Positions 27,814 through 38,260 of a DNA stretch of 64,000 nucleotides are shown here, one piece after another. The first letter of the stretch is position 1. Every line of letters begins with the position of its first letter. The position numbers and the translations under genes are program-made. This stretch comes from Gluconacetobacter diazotrophicus PA1 5. GTDB lineage: Bacteria; Pseudomonadota; Alphaproteobacteria; Acetobacterales; Acetobacteraceae. Under the pieces are notes generated by a model. The model saw only the letters and a program-made list of their open reading frames with translations, was not told where the DNA came from and did not search any database. The stretch lies in the NCBI RefSeq assembly GCF_000021325.1, contig NC_011365.1:1274501-1338500 (forward strand), read 5' to 3'.

Positions 27814-29597
27814 CAGATCTGCACCAGCGGGCCGGGGTTCTTCAGGTAGGTCGTGCGGATATGATACGCCGACCAGTAGGCCAGGGCCGCCACCATGCCC
27901 GTGGGGTTGTAGCCCGTTCCCTGCGGGAAGGCGTTGGCGCCGATGACGAACACGTTGGACACGTCCCAGCTTTGCAGATAGCGGTTCAGCGCGCTGGTCT
28001 TCGGGTCGGCGCCCATGACGGCGCCACCGGCCAGGTGCGTCGTCTGGTAATAGCGCGTGTCGAAATGCTCGTCCGGCTGCCGCTGGCCGAAATGCACGTC
28101 GCGCGCGCCCATCGCCCGGGTCACCTTGGCAATCTGGCCGACGACGTACCGGTTCATGCGGATGTCATTGTCCTTCCAGTCGAAGGTCATGCGCAGCAGG
28201 GGCAGGCCGTACGCGTCCTTCCATGTCGGGTCCAGGTCCAGATACACGTCGCGATAGGCCATGTTGGACCCGTGCGCATCCATGCGGACCGAATGCCGGT
28301 AGGTATCGACCATGGCCTTCTTCCACGCCGACCCCCAACGTGGCGTGCCCGGCGGACCGCCACTTTTGGCGGCGGCGATGGCCTTGATGCCGGCCTGGTT
28401 CACCCACACGGGCGACCCGCCGACGAAGCCCAGCGGCCCGTGGTCGAAATTCTCGCTGTTGAAATCGTCGAAGGCGACGCCGCCGCCGCCGGTTCCGATA
28501 AACTGTTTGGTATAAACCGATTTGTCGAGCCACGCCGTGGTGGTGGTGACGTTCTGGTAGACGAAATTGCGCCCCACCACGCCCTCGTTCGCCACCGGGT
28601 CGTAGGGCTTGCCGATCCCCGACAGCAGCATCAGATGCACGTTGTGGAACTGGAACGCCGCGACGACGACCAGGTCGGCGGGCTGGAACACCGTATCGCC
28701 ATTGCTGTCCAGGTAGGTGACGCCCGTCGCCTGCTTTTTGGTACTGTCGAGCTCGACACGCAGGACGTGCGCGCGGTCGCGCAACTGGAATTTCGGATCG
28801 GTGCGCAGCACCGGCAGGATATTCACGTTCGGCGAGGCCTTCGAATACATGTAGCAGGCATAGCCGCTGCAATATCCGCAGAAATTGCACGGCCCCATCT
28901 GCACGCCGTACGAATTGGTATATTGCGCCGAGGCATTCGCCGCCGGCATCGCATAAGGATGGAACCCGACTTCCGCTGCCGCGCGGCGGAACAGGCTGGC
29001 GCCATACACGTCCTTCAGCGCCGGCAGCGGGAAATGGTCGGAACGCGACGGCGCGAAGACATTCCCCTTGCCGACGACCTGCCCGTTGACGGTATAGGCC
29101 TCGCCCGACGTGCCGAAGACTTTCTCGGCCTTGTCGAAGAACGGTTCCAGTTCGTCATAGGTGACGCCGTAATCCTGAAGGTTCATGCCTTCGGGGATGA
29201 ATTTCTCGCCGTATTTTTCCTTGACCTTGCTGCGCAGGATCAGGTCGTCCGGCGGCATGCGGAAATGCACGCCCGACCAGTGCAGGCCGGCGCCCCCGAC
29301 CCCCTCGCCCGGCAGGAACGCGGCCATCTGACGATAAGGCAGTGCGGTCTGGCTGGAATTGTTGCGGATCGTCACCGAGCTGCGGGAGAGATCCTGGAAG
29401 ATCTTGTGACGGAAATTGCCCTGCAGTTCGTCGATCGAACCGGGATAGGCGCCGTCGCTGGCCGTGCTGCGGTCGGCGCCGCGTTCCAGCATGACGACAT
29501 TCAGTCCGGCCTCGGTCAGTTCCTTGGCCATGATCGACCCGGCCCAACCACCGCCGACCACCACCGCATCGACGGATTTCATCGTGATATTCGCCAT
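27813..29597 (-). CDS. FAD large subunit (GMC family) of dehydrogenase set 1, gluconate 2-dehydrogenase-like
   Basis: A 594-residue GMC oxidoreductase. The FAD motif VDAVVVGGGWAGSIMAKELTEAG starts near residue 9. The cluster CNFCGYCSGYACY (Cys 237, 240, 243 and 248) is the 3Fe-4S site of gluconate and 2-ketogluconate dehydrogenases. Near the C-terminus are TTHLAGGAVMGADPKTSALN and GANAFPQGTGYNPTGM. Length and partner genes fit membrane-bound gluconate or 2-ketogluconate dehydrogenase, which oxidises sugar acids in the periplasm. The ATG at 29597 comes one base after the stop of the subunit 3 gene. Exact substrate is not provable here. Confidence 0.9.
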   Translation of the reverse strand: MANITMKSVDAVVVGGGWAGSIMAKELTEAGLNVVMLERGADRSTASDGAYPGSIDELQGNFRHKIFQDLSRSSVTIRNNSSQTALPYRQMAAFLPGEGVGGAGLHWSGVHFRMPPDDLILRSKVKEKYGEKFIPEGMNLQDYGVTYDELEPFFDKAEKVFGTSGEAYTVNGQVVGKGNVFAPSRSDHFPLPALKDVYGASLFRRAAAEVGFHPYAMPAANASAQYTNSYGVQMGPCNFCGYCSGYACYMYSKASPNVNILPVLRTDPKFQLRDRAHVLRVELDSTKKQATGVTYLDSNGDTVFQPADLVVVAAFQFHNVHLMLLSGIGKPYDPVANEGVVGRNFVYQNVTTTTAWLDKSVYTKQFIGTGGGGVAFDDFNSENFDHGPLGFVGGSPVWVNQAGIKAIAAAKSGGPPGTPRWGSAWKKAMVDTYRHSVRMDAHGSNMAYRDVYLDLDPTWKDAYGLPLLRMTFDWKDNDIRMNRYVVGQIAKVTRAMGARDVHFGQRQPDEHFDTRYYQTTHLAGGAVMGADPKTSALNRYLQSWDVSNVFVIGANAFPQGTGYNPTGMVAALAYWSAYHIRTTYLKNPGPLVQI

Positions 29598-29598
29598 G

Positions 29599-30291
29599 TC
29601 AGGCCGTCTCGCCGGAAATCGAGACGGTGCCGAGCGGATATTCCTTCCCGTACTGGTCGACCCAGTCCATGAAATCGGCGCGGGCACCGGGGAAGCCGAT
29701 CGTCGTCCAGCCGCCCAGCCCCTTGTTTCCACCGTGAATGGGGTCGGAGAACGCCCCTTCCATGGTATTGTTCAGAAGCTGCGCGAAGAAGACGCTGGCC
29801 GGCAGGTCACCGAACCGCACGTCGCCTGTCTCGAACCCCTGCAGGATGACATCGCGCGTCGCGGCATCCAGCGCATGGAACGACTGACCGTATTTCGCCT
29901 TCACGAACGCTTCGGCCCCGGCGATGCCCTTGCGGTAGATGTCGCGGGGGGTGAAGGGAAGCTGGTACCCCAGATTGTCCGGTCCGGACACGAACGGTGC
30001 CTGCATGTACCACAGCTTTCCGTAGGCATACGGTGTTTCCATCTGGCGGTCGATGAATTCCGGCACCCCCAGGGCGATCGCCCCGGGACCGACCGCGTCC
30101 TCGGGGATCAGGCGGTCACAGGCCGCATGCAGGAATGCCCATTCCGGTTGCGAAAAAAATCCGGGCGTATAGGACGACCGTTCGGTCGAACGGGCGGCAC
30201 GTGCGGGAAGCGTGGCCGAACCCAGTGCCGCAGCACCGGCCAGACCCTGCATGAACGTCCTGCGGGACGGATCGGACGAGGGAAGTGTCAT
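29599..30291 (-). CDS. gluconate 2-dehydrogenase subunit 3-like small subunit (Tat signal)
   Basis: A 230-residue protein with a twin-arginine signal (PSRRTFMQGLAGAAALG) followed by the gluconate 2-dehydrogenase subunit 3 domain (PF13618): EWAFLHAACDRLIPEDAVGPGAIALGVPEFID, LWYMQAPF, GFETGDVRFG, FFAQLLNNTMEGAFSDPIHGGNKG. It chaperones and co-exports the FAD subunit. First gene of a small-large-cytochrome operon. An FNR-like palindrome lies about 90 bases upstream of its ATG. Confidence 0.9.
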   Translation of the reverse strand: MTLPSSDPSRRTFMQGLAGAAALGSATLPARAARSTERSSYTPGFFSQPEWAFLHAACDRLIPEDAVGPGAIALGVPEFIDRQMETPYAYGKLWYMQAPFVSGPDNLGYQLPFTPRDIYRKGIAGAEAFVKAKYGQSFHALDAATRDVILQGFETGDVRFGDLPASVFFAQLLNNTMEGAFSDPIHGGNKGLGGWTTIGFPGARADFMDWVDQYGKEYPLGTVSISGETA

Positions 30292-30815
30292 GACATCACG
30301 AAGCTCCGGGGAACACCGGGGGGGGCAAAAAACGATCTATTCTTGTTTTGAACTGCGGTTATGTCCGCTTATCCACTTGACCTAGATCAGAACTCGCACC
30401 GCTGGCAACCCCGCCCGTCCGTGCCGATCCGGCGCCGTGCAAACCGGAACCCGCACGTTTCACGCCTGTCCACACGGGAATCCATCCCCGCCCGGTTCCG
30501 GCGAAACTTCATAATCCATCATCATAATCCCGATCTTCCCCGGCCGCCGCCGTGACGGATCACCCGCCGCCCGGCCCGCGCGAAGCAGGACGGTTCCCCG
30601 CCGATTATCACGCAATTGTTATGAAGATCTGTCGCAGTTCCGCGACAGTCTTCCTTACGGCCTGTAGAGTAGATTTAAATTGTATTTTAAACGTCCGGGG
30701 CAAGTTTAATACAACATTATCAATATATTCCCGTTCCAGGCACGTCTGACGCCCTTTTATCCTTGGGCGTAATCGCACATGGAGGCCAGAAGCCGCCCGG
30801 TTACGACGGATACTC
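30292..30815. other. intergenic leader/promoter region of the dehydrogenase island
   Basis: This 524-base gap separates the 3' end of fumC from the first gene of the dehydrogenase run. It holds the FNR-like site at 30377-30390, an AT-rich block at about 30660-30735 with several TATAAT-like runs, and a weak hairpin (ACGCCC/GGGCGT, 30750-30772) that may end fumC transcripts. Two open frames of 64 and 65 codons on the plus strand have no ribosome sites or motifs and are not called. Confidence 0.6.
30377..30390. promoter_or_regulatory. candidate FNR/CRP-family binding site
   Basis: TTGACCTAGATCAG matches the FNR consensus TTGAT-N4-ATCAA at eight of ten half-site positions. It lies 86-99 bases ahead of the ATG of the gluconate dehydrogenase subunit 3 gene. 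FNR-type regulators control respiratory genes in Gluconobacter. Binding is not shown. Confidence 0.45.
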
Positions 30816-32264
<1,449 letters not shown>

Positions 32265-32413
32265 CGTGTGGTCCTCCCGGGTCGTCTTTGCCTTTGTCTT
32301 CCGAAACAGAAGGAAAAAGGCCTTTATTCACCAAGGGACGTTACATGTCCCACCACCGCAATCCTCAACGAATCAGACGTTTTTCGGTTCTTTTTTCCAG
32401 CAGGAACAAAAAA

Positions 32414-32438
32414 GGCGGCCCGTCACAGACGGGCCGCC
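32414..32438 (-). terminator. intrinsic terminator of the histone H1-like gene
   Basis: On the minus strand, GGCGGCCCGTC pairs perfectly with GACGGGCCGCC (11 bp) around a three-base loop, followed by TTTTTT (32413-32408). It lies 26 bases after the stop of the histone-like gene. Confidence 0.93.
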
Positions 32439-32463
32439 CTTTCAAATCGACAAGCGTTCGGGA

Positions 32464-33444
32464 TCAGGCCGAACGAGCCGCCTTCGCCGCTGCCAGACGG
32501 GCCAGGCGCACCTGCTTGCGGGCCTCGCGCGCTTCACGCCACGCATCGACCGCCGTACGGGTTCCCTTCGCGGCCCGACGCGTCGCGCCACGGGGCGCGG
32601 ATGCCGGGGCAGCCTTGGCCGCCGCCTGCTTCTTGCCCTTGGGCGCCTTGGGCTCCGGCGCCTTCACGGCCTTGGCGGGTGCCTTTACCGCCGCCTTGGC
32701 CTTGGGGGCCGCCTTCGCGGCAGGCTTGGCGGACGTCTTCGTCACGGCCTTGGCCGGAGCCTTGGGGGACGGCGCCTTGGCCGCTTTCACGGGGGCTTTG
32801 ACGGGGGCTTTCGCCGGAGCCTTCACAGGCGCCTTCGCGGCCTTTGCGGCCGGCGCCCGGGTCGCCTTGGCGGGCTTCACGGCAACGGCCTTGGCCGCGG
32901 GCGCCGTGGCCTTCGCACCCTTCTTCGGCGCCTCGATCACCGGGGCCGCCTTGCGGGCGATGCGGGCCGGGCCCTTGGCGACGGCCGCACGCGCCGTGGT
33001 CCGCGTGGCAGCCGCCTTGCGTCCGGCAGGGGCCACCCGCGCCGCGACCTTGCGCGCCGGGGCCGCCTTGGCGGGCTTGCGGGCGGACGTCACCGCTTCC
33101 TCGGCCACCGCGCCGGTTTTGATCGCAGCACGTGCGGTCCCGCGACGCCGCGCGGGCGCCGCCGCGACGACGGGCGCCGCAACGGGTTCGGCGGCCACGG
33201 CCTTCGCCGTGCGCGAACGGCGCGCGGGCTTTGCCGCGACCGGCGCCGGCTCGGCAGCCGGCGCGATTTCAACCTTCGCTTCGGCTTCCTTGGCCTTCTT
33301 GCGGCCGCCCTTCGCCTTCGCGGGCGTCTCGGCCACGACCGGGGCCTCCGTCGCGATGGCCGGGGCGGTCGTCACCGGCGTTTCCGCCTTCTTGTCGGAT
33401 GCCTTGCGCCGCCCGCGCGTGGCCGGCTTCGTTTCTTCGCTCAT
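32464..33444 (-). CDS. histone H1-like Lys/Ala/Pro-rich nucleoid protein
   Basis: A 326-residue, very basic, low-complexity protein. It starts with EETKPATRGRRKASDKK, has an acidic/Ala segment to residue 75, and then long runs of KPA, KAPAK, KAPVK and AAPK repeats. A more ordinary C-terminal helix (AVDAWREAREARKQVRLARLAAAKAARS) follows. Composition is like AlgP, HctB or eukaryotic H1 tails, which bind DNA without sequence preference. It has its own terminator and an AT-rich upstream region. The long Arg/Gly and Ala frames on the opposite strand mirror its repeats. Role inferred from composition only. Confidence 0.8.
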   Translation of the reverse strand: MSEETKPATRGRRKASDKKAETPVTTAPAIATEAPVVAETPAKAKGGRKKAKEAEAKVEIAPAAEPAPVAAKPARRSRTAKAVAAEPVAAPVVAAAPARRRGTARAAIKTGAVAEEAVTSARKPAKAAPARKVAARVAPAGRKAAATRTTARAAVAKGPARIARKAAPVIEAPKKGAKATAPAAKAVAVKPAKATRAPAAKAAKAPVKAPAKAPVKAPVKAAKAPSPKAPAKAVTKTSAKPAAKAAPKAKAAVKAPAKAVKAPEPKAPKGKKQAAAKAAPASAPRGATRRAAKGTRTAVDAWREAREARKQVRLARLAAAKAARSA

Positions 33445-33945
33445 ATAAATACAACCTTCCGCTTGTCCTGATGGCCATCGTCCGGGCGGTAGCGCGCCAG
33501 CGCCATGGGCCCATGGTCCGAACGGAAATCCCGAAAAGCCGTTTCGTTCCCACCATGCCGGATACCCGCCCGAACTGAGGTCAATGAAATACCTCGTTCT
33601 TCGGCATCATCTCGACCCTGCACGGGCACATGTCAAGTCAAAGCCATGACGGATTGCATTTTTTTCTTGCAGGACGAAACACAGATCGCACCCCCTCTTG
33701 GAAGGAAAGAGCAGTCGTATTTTATTTTTCCTATATTATATAACGATTCTGACAAAATCGTCCCAGGCCGCCGCCCACCCTTCCCCCATGTCGCGCGGGC
33801 GCCCGCCGCACCGATGAAAAACGGAGCGCGCGGGCGCCGCCCGCCGGTTCACGAGGCCGGCGGGACTCCGGCCACCGTCGGCGGGACCGGAAAACCGACC
33901 ATATTCCGGTCCGATTTCGCGACCCGCCCCCCGCTACCCCGCGCT
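33445..33945. other. intergenic region upstream of the histone-like gene
   Basis: About 500 bases between the pirin stop and the histone-like ATG. The part at 33650-33760 is AT-rich, with TATAAT on the minus strand at 33740-33735, a possible -10 element for the histone-like gene about 290 bases upstream of its ATG. I see no gene here. Confidence 0.4.
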
Positions 33946-34647
33946 TCAGGCTGCGCTGTCGACCAGGACCAGTTCGGAATCCTCCAGCGCGGTCACACGC
34001 ACGGTCTCGGTTTCCGAAATCGCCGCCCCGTCGCGCGCCGCCACCCGCTTTCCTTCGACCTCGACCGCGCCGCTGGCCGGCACCAGATAGGCCACGCGTT
34101 CGGCGCCCAGCGGATAGTCGACGCTCTGTCCCTTGCGCAGGGTGGCCGCGACGACCCGCGCGTCACTGTGAATGCGCAACGCCCCCGCATCGTCGTCATA
34201 GCCCGAGGCCAGGACGACGAACCGCCCCGCACGTTCGCCCCTGGGGAAGGGACGCGCGCCCCATGACGGCGCGTGTCCCCGCGCCGTGGGCAGGATCCAG
34301 ATCTGGAAAAGGCGCGTCGTCCGCTCTTCCAGATTGAATTCGCTATGGACGATGCCGGTACCGGCGGACATGACCTGCACGTCGCCGGCCTCGGTCCGGC
34401 CATGATTGCCCAGGCTGTCGCGGTGGGTGATCGCCCCCTCGCGGACATAGGTGATGATTTCCATATCCCGGTGCGGATGCGACGGAAAACCGGTGCCCGG
34501 CGCGATGGCGTCGTCATTCCAGACGCGCAGGGCACCCCAGCCCATCCGCGCCGGATCGTGATAATCGGCGAACGAGAAATGATGCCGCGCATCCAGCCAA
34601 CCGTGGTTGGCGGCACCGAGACTGGCAAACGGACGGATATCGATCAT
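33946..34647 (-). CDS. pirin-family protein (YhaK/YhhW-like bicupin)
   Basis: A 233-residue protein with the pirin cupin core. The metal-binding region is [15 protein letters not shown] (His 56, His 58) with HRDSLGN and the later STGIVHSE-like motif [11 protein letters not shown] (His 101, Glu 103). RLFQIWILP follows. YhhW-type pirins bind a divalent metal and some cleave quercetin. The gene is divergent from a LysR regulator with about 100 bases between, a common pairing for pirin genes. Physiological substrate unknown. Confidence 0.92.
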   Translation of the reverse strand: MIDIRPFASLGAANHGWLDARHHFSFADYHDPARMGWGALRVWNDDAIAPGTGFPSHPHRDMEIITYVREGAITHRDSLGNHGRTEAGDVQVMSAGTGIVHSEFNLEERTTRLFQIWILPTARGHAPSWGARPFPRGERAGRFVVLASGYDDDAGALRIHSDARVVAATLRKGQSVDYPLGAERVAYLVPASGAVEVEGKRVAARDGAAISETETVRVTALEDSELVLVDSAA

Positions 34648-34751
34648 GGGAATTTCTCCTGTCCCTGGCGGGTTGTGTCTGGACAGAAGATAGGCGCAAC
34701 GGGCATCGTAAAAAATGGAAATGGTGGAAACACATAGGTTCTGGAAACGAC

Positions 34752-35678
34752 ATGACGCGACTCCCCGACCTGGAAGCCTGGGCCATCTTCGCCAAGGTGG
34801 TGGAAACCGGGTCCTTCGCGCGGACGGCCGAAGAGCTACAGATCTCGAAACCCACCGTGTCCAAGGCGATCAGCCGGCTGGAACACCGGCTGGGGTCGCC
34901 CCTGCTGCATCGCACGTCACGGCAGTTCTCGCTGACCGAAACCGGGCGTGGCGCGCTGGAGCGCGCCACGCGCATCCTGACCGATGGAGAAATGGCCGAG
35001 GCCGAGGCCCGCGAGCAGACGGTGCATCCGCGCGGCCTGATTCGCATGACCGCGCCGATGACCTTCGGGATCGCGCATCTGGCACCCGTCCTGCCGGATT
35101 TCATGGCGTCCTATCCGGACATCGACATCACGATAGGATTCAGCGACCAGATCGTCGACCTGGTCGGCGGCGGCTACGACCTGGCCGTGCGGATCGCGTC
35201 GCTGTCGGATTCCTCGCTGCGGGCGCGGCGGCTGTGCACGGTGCGACTGCTGATGGTGGCGTCGCCCGGGCTGCTGGCACGGGTGGGACAACCCACCCAC
35301 CCGCGCGACCTGGAACAGATTCCGGGCTTCGTCTACACCAACGTCGCGACGCCGGGGCAGATCCGGCTGCATCACGCCCAGGCCGGCGAGTATACGATCG
35401 TGCAGCCCGGCCGGCTGCATGCCAACAATGCCGAGGCGTTTCGCCCCTTCCTGCTGGCCGGCCTGGGCATCGCGCTGTTGCCGGAATTCATGATCTGGGA
35501 TGACCTGGCCGCCGGCCGGCTGGTGAATGTCCTGCCCGAATGGCAGGTGACGCCGGTGGCGATCCATCTGGTGACCCCGCCGGGACAGACGCGTCCGGCG
35601 CGGGTATCGGTACTTCTGGAGTATCTGGCAAGCCGTTTCGCGACCGCGCCCTGGGCCCGGTCGGCCCGCGCGGCGTAG
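34752..35678 (+). CDS. LysR-family transcriptional regulator
   Basis: A 308-residue protein. The helix-turn-helix covers residues 5-65 ([51 protein letters not shown]). The effector-binding domain follows, with [21 protein letters not shown] characteristic of the CrgA/PecT-like branch. It is divergent from the pirin gene and probably controls it and itself through the shared 104-base spacer. The inducer cannot be predicted. Confidence 0.93.
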   Translation: MTRLPDLEAWAIFAKVVETGSFARTAEELQISKPTVSKAISRLEHRLGSPLLHRTSRQFSLTETGRGALERATRILTDGEMAEAEAREQTVHPRGLIRMTAPMTFGIAHLAPVLPDFMASYPDIDITIGFSDQIVDLVGGGYDLAVRIASLSDSSLRARRLCTVRLLMVASPGLLARVGQPTHPRDLEQIPGFVYTNVATPGQIRLHHAQAGEYTIVQPGRLHANNAEAFRPFLLAGLGIALLPEFMIWDDLAAGRLVNVLPEWQVTPVAIHLVTPPGQTRPARVSVLLEYLASRFATAPWARSARAA

Positions 35679-35708
35679 CACCGGAGGCTGTTTCAAAAGT
35701 CCTGCCTC

Positions 35709-36254
35709 TTATCCGTCCTTTACCGTCAGGGGCAGGCCCGCGACCACGAACATGACTCGCCGCGCATCGCGGGCGATCGCCTGGTGCAGCCACCCGGCCT
35801 CGTCACGGAAGCGGCGGCCGAGCGGCGTTTCGGGCACGATGCCCAGCCCCACCTCGTTCCCCACCAGGACGGTCGGCGCCGGACGTCGCCACAGGGCCTG
35901 CAGCAGCCCTTCCGTCGCGGCCGCGACATCGCGGTCGTCCAGGATCAGGTTGGTCAGCCACAGCGTCAGGCAATCCACCAGGACCGGCATCCCGCCGGCC
36001 CAGTCCAGGGCGGCGGAAAGGTCCAGCGGTTCCTCGACCGTGTGCCAGCCGGGGATGCGCGCGGCCCGGTGATGGGCGATCCGCCGGCGCATCTCGTCAT
36101 CCCAGGCCCGGCCGGTCGCGATATAGGTCCAGGGTCCCGGGCACGCCGTGACCAGGGCCTCGGCATGGCGGCTCTTGCCCGACCGGACGCCGCCCAGAAC
36201 CAGGGTCCAGTCCGCTCCGTCGTGTCTGTCCGCCCCGCATCCCGCCGGTTCCAT
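35709..36254 (-). CDS. cobU: adenosylcobinamide kinase / adenosylcobinamide-phosphate guanylyltransferase
   Basis: CobU phosphorylates adenosylcobinamide and attaches GMP in the late steps of cobalamin nucleotide-loop assembly. The 181-residue frame has the P-loop LGGVRSGKSRHAE near residue 19, YIATGRAWDDEMRRRI with the guanylylated His region after it (HHRAARIPGWHTVEEP), and LVDCLTLWLTNL. The ATG at 36254 has GGGGGG upstream; another ATG at 36293 would add 13 residues. It is divergent from cobT. The longer open frame extending to 37313 is antisense shadow of cobT. Confidence 0.93.
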   Translation of the reverse strand: MEPAGCGADRHDGADWTLVLGGVRSGKSRHAEALVTACPGPWTYIATGRAWDDEMRRRIAHHRAARIPGWHTVEEPLDLSAALDWAGGMPVLVDCLTLWLTNLILDDRDVAAATEGLLQALWRRPAPTVLVGNEVGLGIVPETPLGRRFRDEAGWLHQAIARDARRVMFVVAGLPLTVKDG

Positions 36255-36323
36255 CGCGCGCCCCCCGTTGTCCCCCACCACGCTGTCTTGCATCGCGGCG
36301 CATAACGCCACACAAAAAGCGCC

Positions 36324-37376
36324 ATGCCAGCCCCGCGCCGCACCTCCCTGCCCTTTCCCACGCCGGATGCCCTGCGCGCGGCCTGCGCGGACCTGCCGCC
36401 GCCGGACGAGGCGGCACGGTACGCCATCGCCGCACGCGAGGCCACGCTGACGAAGCCGCCCGGCAGCCTGGGACGCCTGGAAGAACTGGCGGCGTGGCTG
36501 GGGGCATGGCAGGGCCGGGAGAGACCGGCGCTGGACCGGGTGCGGGTGGTCGTCTTCGCCGGCAACCACGGGGTCGTCGCGCGGGGCGTGTCGCCATGGC
36601 CCGCCAGCGTCACCGCGCAGATGGTCGCCAATTTCGCGGCGGGTGGGGCGGCGATCAACCAGATCGCGCGCGTCGCCGGGGCCGGGCTGACGGTGGTGCC
36701 CATGATGGACCTGGCCCCGACCGCGGATTTCACCGTCGCCCCGGCCATGGACCAGGACGCATTCCTGGCGGCGGTCGCCACCGGCCATGACGCGGTCGAA
36801 GCGGAAACCGACCTGCTGTGCCTGGGCGAGATGGGGATCGGCAACACCACCGCCGCCGCCGCGCTGGCGGCATCCCTGTACGGCGGCAGCGGCGCGGACT
36901 GGGCCGGACCGGGCGCGGGATCGGACGCGGACGGCGTGGCGCGCAAGGCCCGGACGATCGACGCCGCGCTGGCCCGTCACGCCGGCCACGCCGGCGACCC
37001 GCTGGCACTGGCGCGGTGCCTGGGCGGGTACGAAATGGCGGCCATCCTGGGCGCGGTCCTGGCGGCGCGGCAGAAGCGCGTGCCGGTCGTGCTGGACGGG
37101 TTCATCTGCACGGCGGCGGCGGCGCCCCTGCTGCGGCTGAACCCGGACGGGCTGGCCCATACCGTCCTGTCGCACCGGTCGGCCGAGGCCGCTCATGGCG
37201 TCCTGGCCCGGCATCTGGGGCTGGAACCGTTGCTGGATCTGGGCCTGCGCCTGGGCGAGGCATCGGGCGCGGCGCTGGCCGTGCCGCTGCTGCGCGCGGC
37301 GGCAGCCTGTCATGGCGGCATGGCGACATTCGCCGAGGCCGAAGTCAGCGAGAAGAAAGTCAGCGGGGAAACATGA
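36324..37376 (+). CDS. cobT: nicotinate-nucleotide-dimethylbenzimidazole phosphoribosyltransferase
   Basis: CobT makes alpha-ribazole phosphate for the lower ligand of cobalamin. The 350-residue protein shows TKPPGSLGRLEELAAWLGAWQG, VVVFAGNHGVVARGVSPWP, LLCLGEMGIGNTTAAAAL, and the C-terminal DLGLRLGEASGAALAVPLLRAA with the catalytic Glu. Its stop overlaps the cobS start by four bases. It lies divergent from cobU, with only a few tens of bases between their starts. Confidence 0.96.
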   Translation: MPAPRRTSLPFPTPDALRAACADLPPPDEAARYAIAAREATLTKPPGSLGRLEELAAWLGAWQGRERPALDRVRVVVFAGNHGVVARGVSPWPASVTAQMVANFAAGGAAINQIARVAGAGLTVVPMMDLAPTADFTVAPAMDQDAFLAAVATGHDAVEAETDLLCLGEMGIGNTTAAAALAASLYGGSGADWAGPGAGSDADGVARKARTIDAALARHAGHAGDPLALARCLGGYEMAAILGAVLAARQKRVPVVLDGFICTAAAAPLLRLNPDGLAHTVLSHRSAEAAHGVLARHLGLEPLLDLGLRLGEASGAALAVPLLRAAAACHGGMATFAEAEVSEKKVSGET

Positions 37377-38125
37377 CCTGGCTTACCCGAGTCCGCGCGG
37401 ACCTCGCCACGGGCCTGGGCCTGCTGACCCGGCTGCCGGTGTCCTGGCTGGCGCGGGGCAGCACGGGCGTCGACCTGGCGCGGTCGGCCTGGACATGGCC
37501 CCTGGCGGGGCTGGCGATCGGGGCCTTGGGGGGCACCGTCCTGACCGTGCTGGCTGAGGCCGGCATCGGCCGCCTGCCGGCGGCGGGATGGGCCGTCGCG
37601 GCGCAGATCCTGCTGACCGGGGGACTGCACGAGGACGGGCTGGCCGACATGGCCGACGGGTTCGGCGGCGGCCGGGACGCCGCGCGCAAGCTGGCGATCA
37701 TGCGCGACAGCCGCGTGGGCAGTTACGGGGTCATGGCGCTGGGCCTGGCGCTGCTGATCCGGGCGACGGCGGCGGCGGACCTGCCGCACCCCGTCGCGGC
37801 CATGGCGGTGGCCGGGGGCCTGGGCCGGGCCGCGATGGCCGGCCTGGTGGCGGTGCTGCCCCCGGCCCGCCAGGATGGAATGGCCGCCACGATGACGCGC
37901 ATTCCGCCGCCCGTTCTGGTCGCCAGCCTGCTGACGCCCGTGATCGCCGCGCGGCTGACGCTGACGCAGTTCCAGACGGGCAGCGTCTGCCTGGCCGCCT
38001 GCGCGGCGGCAATATTGATGGGCCGGATGGCCCGGCGCCAGGTCGGCGGACAGACCGGCGACATCCTGGGCGCCACCGCCCTGATCATCGAATGCAGCGT
38101 ACTGAGCGTACTGACGGCCGCCTGA
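37373..38125 (+). CDS. cobS: adenosylcobinamide-GDP ribazoletransferase
   Basis: CobS joins adenosylcobinamide-GDP and alpha-ribazole in the membrane. The 250-residue integral membrane protein shows LLTRLPV, GGLHEDGLADMADGFGGG with the conserved acidic metal-binding residues, and MRDSRVGSYGVMALGLALLIR. About five hydrophobic segments follow. The ATG overlaps the cobT stop (ATGA). Together with cobU this completes the nucleotide loop. QueG in this window is a cobalamin user. Confidence 0.95.
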   Translation: MTWLTRVRADLATGLGLLTRLPVSWLARGSTGVDLARSAWTWPLAGLAIGALGGTVLTVLAEAGIGRLPAAGWAVAAQILLTGGLHEDGLADMADGFGGGRDAARKLAIMRDSRVGSYGVMALGLALLIRATAAADLPHPVAAMAVAGGLGRAAMAGLVAVLPPARQDGMAATMTRIPPPVLVASLLTPVIAARLTLTQFQTGSVCLAACAAAILMGRMARRQVGGQTGDILGATALIIECSVLSVLTAA

Positions 38126-38260
38126 CGCCATCACCCGGACACATCACCTTGGCACCATCACATCGTCGCGCTCCGCCGGACGACCGCTTGCGCCCGGGCG
38201 CCACGCCCCCACATGCGGCCTGTCGGGGCGTGAATCCGGCCCCGGATGGAGATCGATATC

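Noticed and set aside
30361-30749. Two plus-strand frames of 64 and 65 codons in the gap before fumC.
   Set aside because: They run through the FNR-like site and the AT-rich block, with no start signal or motif.
36294-36323. Looked for a cobalamin riboswitch in the cobU-cobT spacer.
   Set aside because: The spacer between the two outermost starts is only 30 bases, too short for the element, and no B12-box is visible.
36255-37313. Long upstream extension of the cobU frame, about 350 codons.
   Set aside because: It lies wholly antisense to cobT and has the Arg/Gln-rich composition of a shadow frame.
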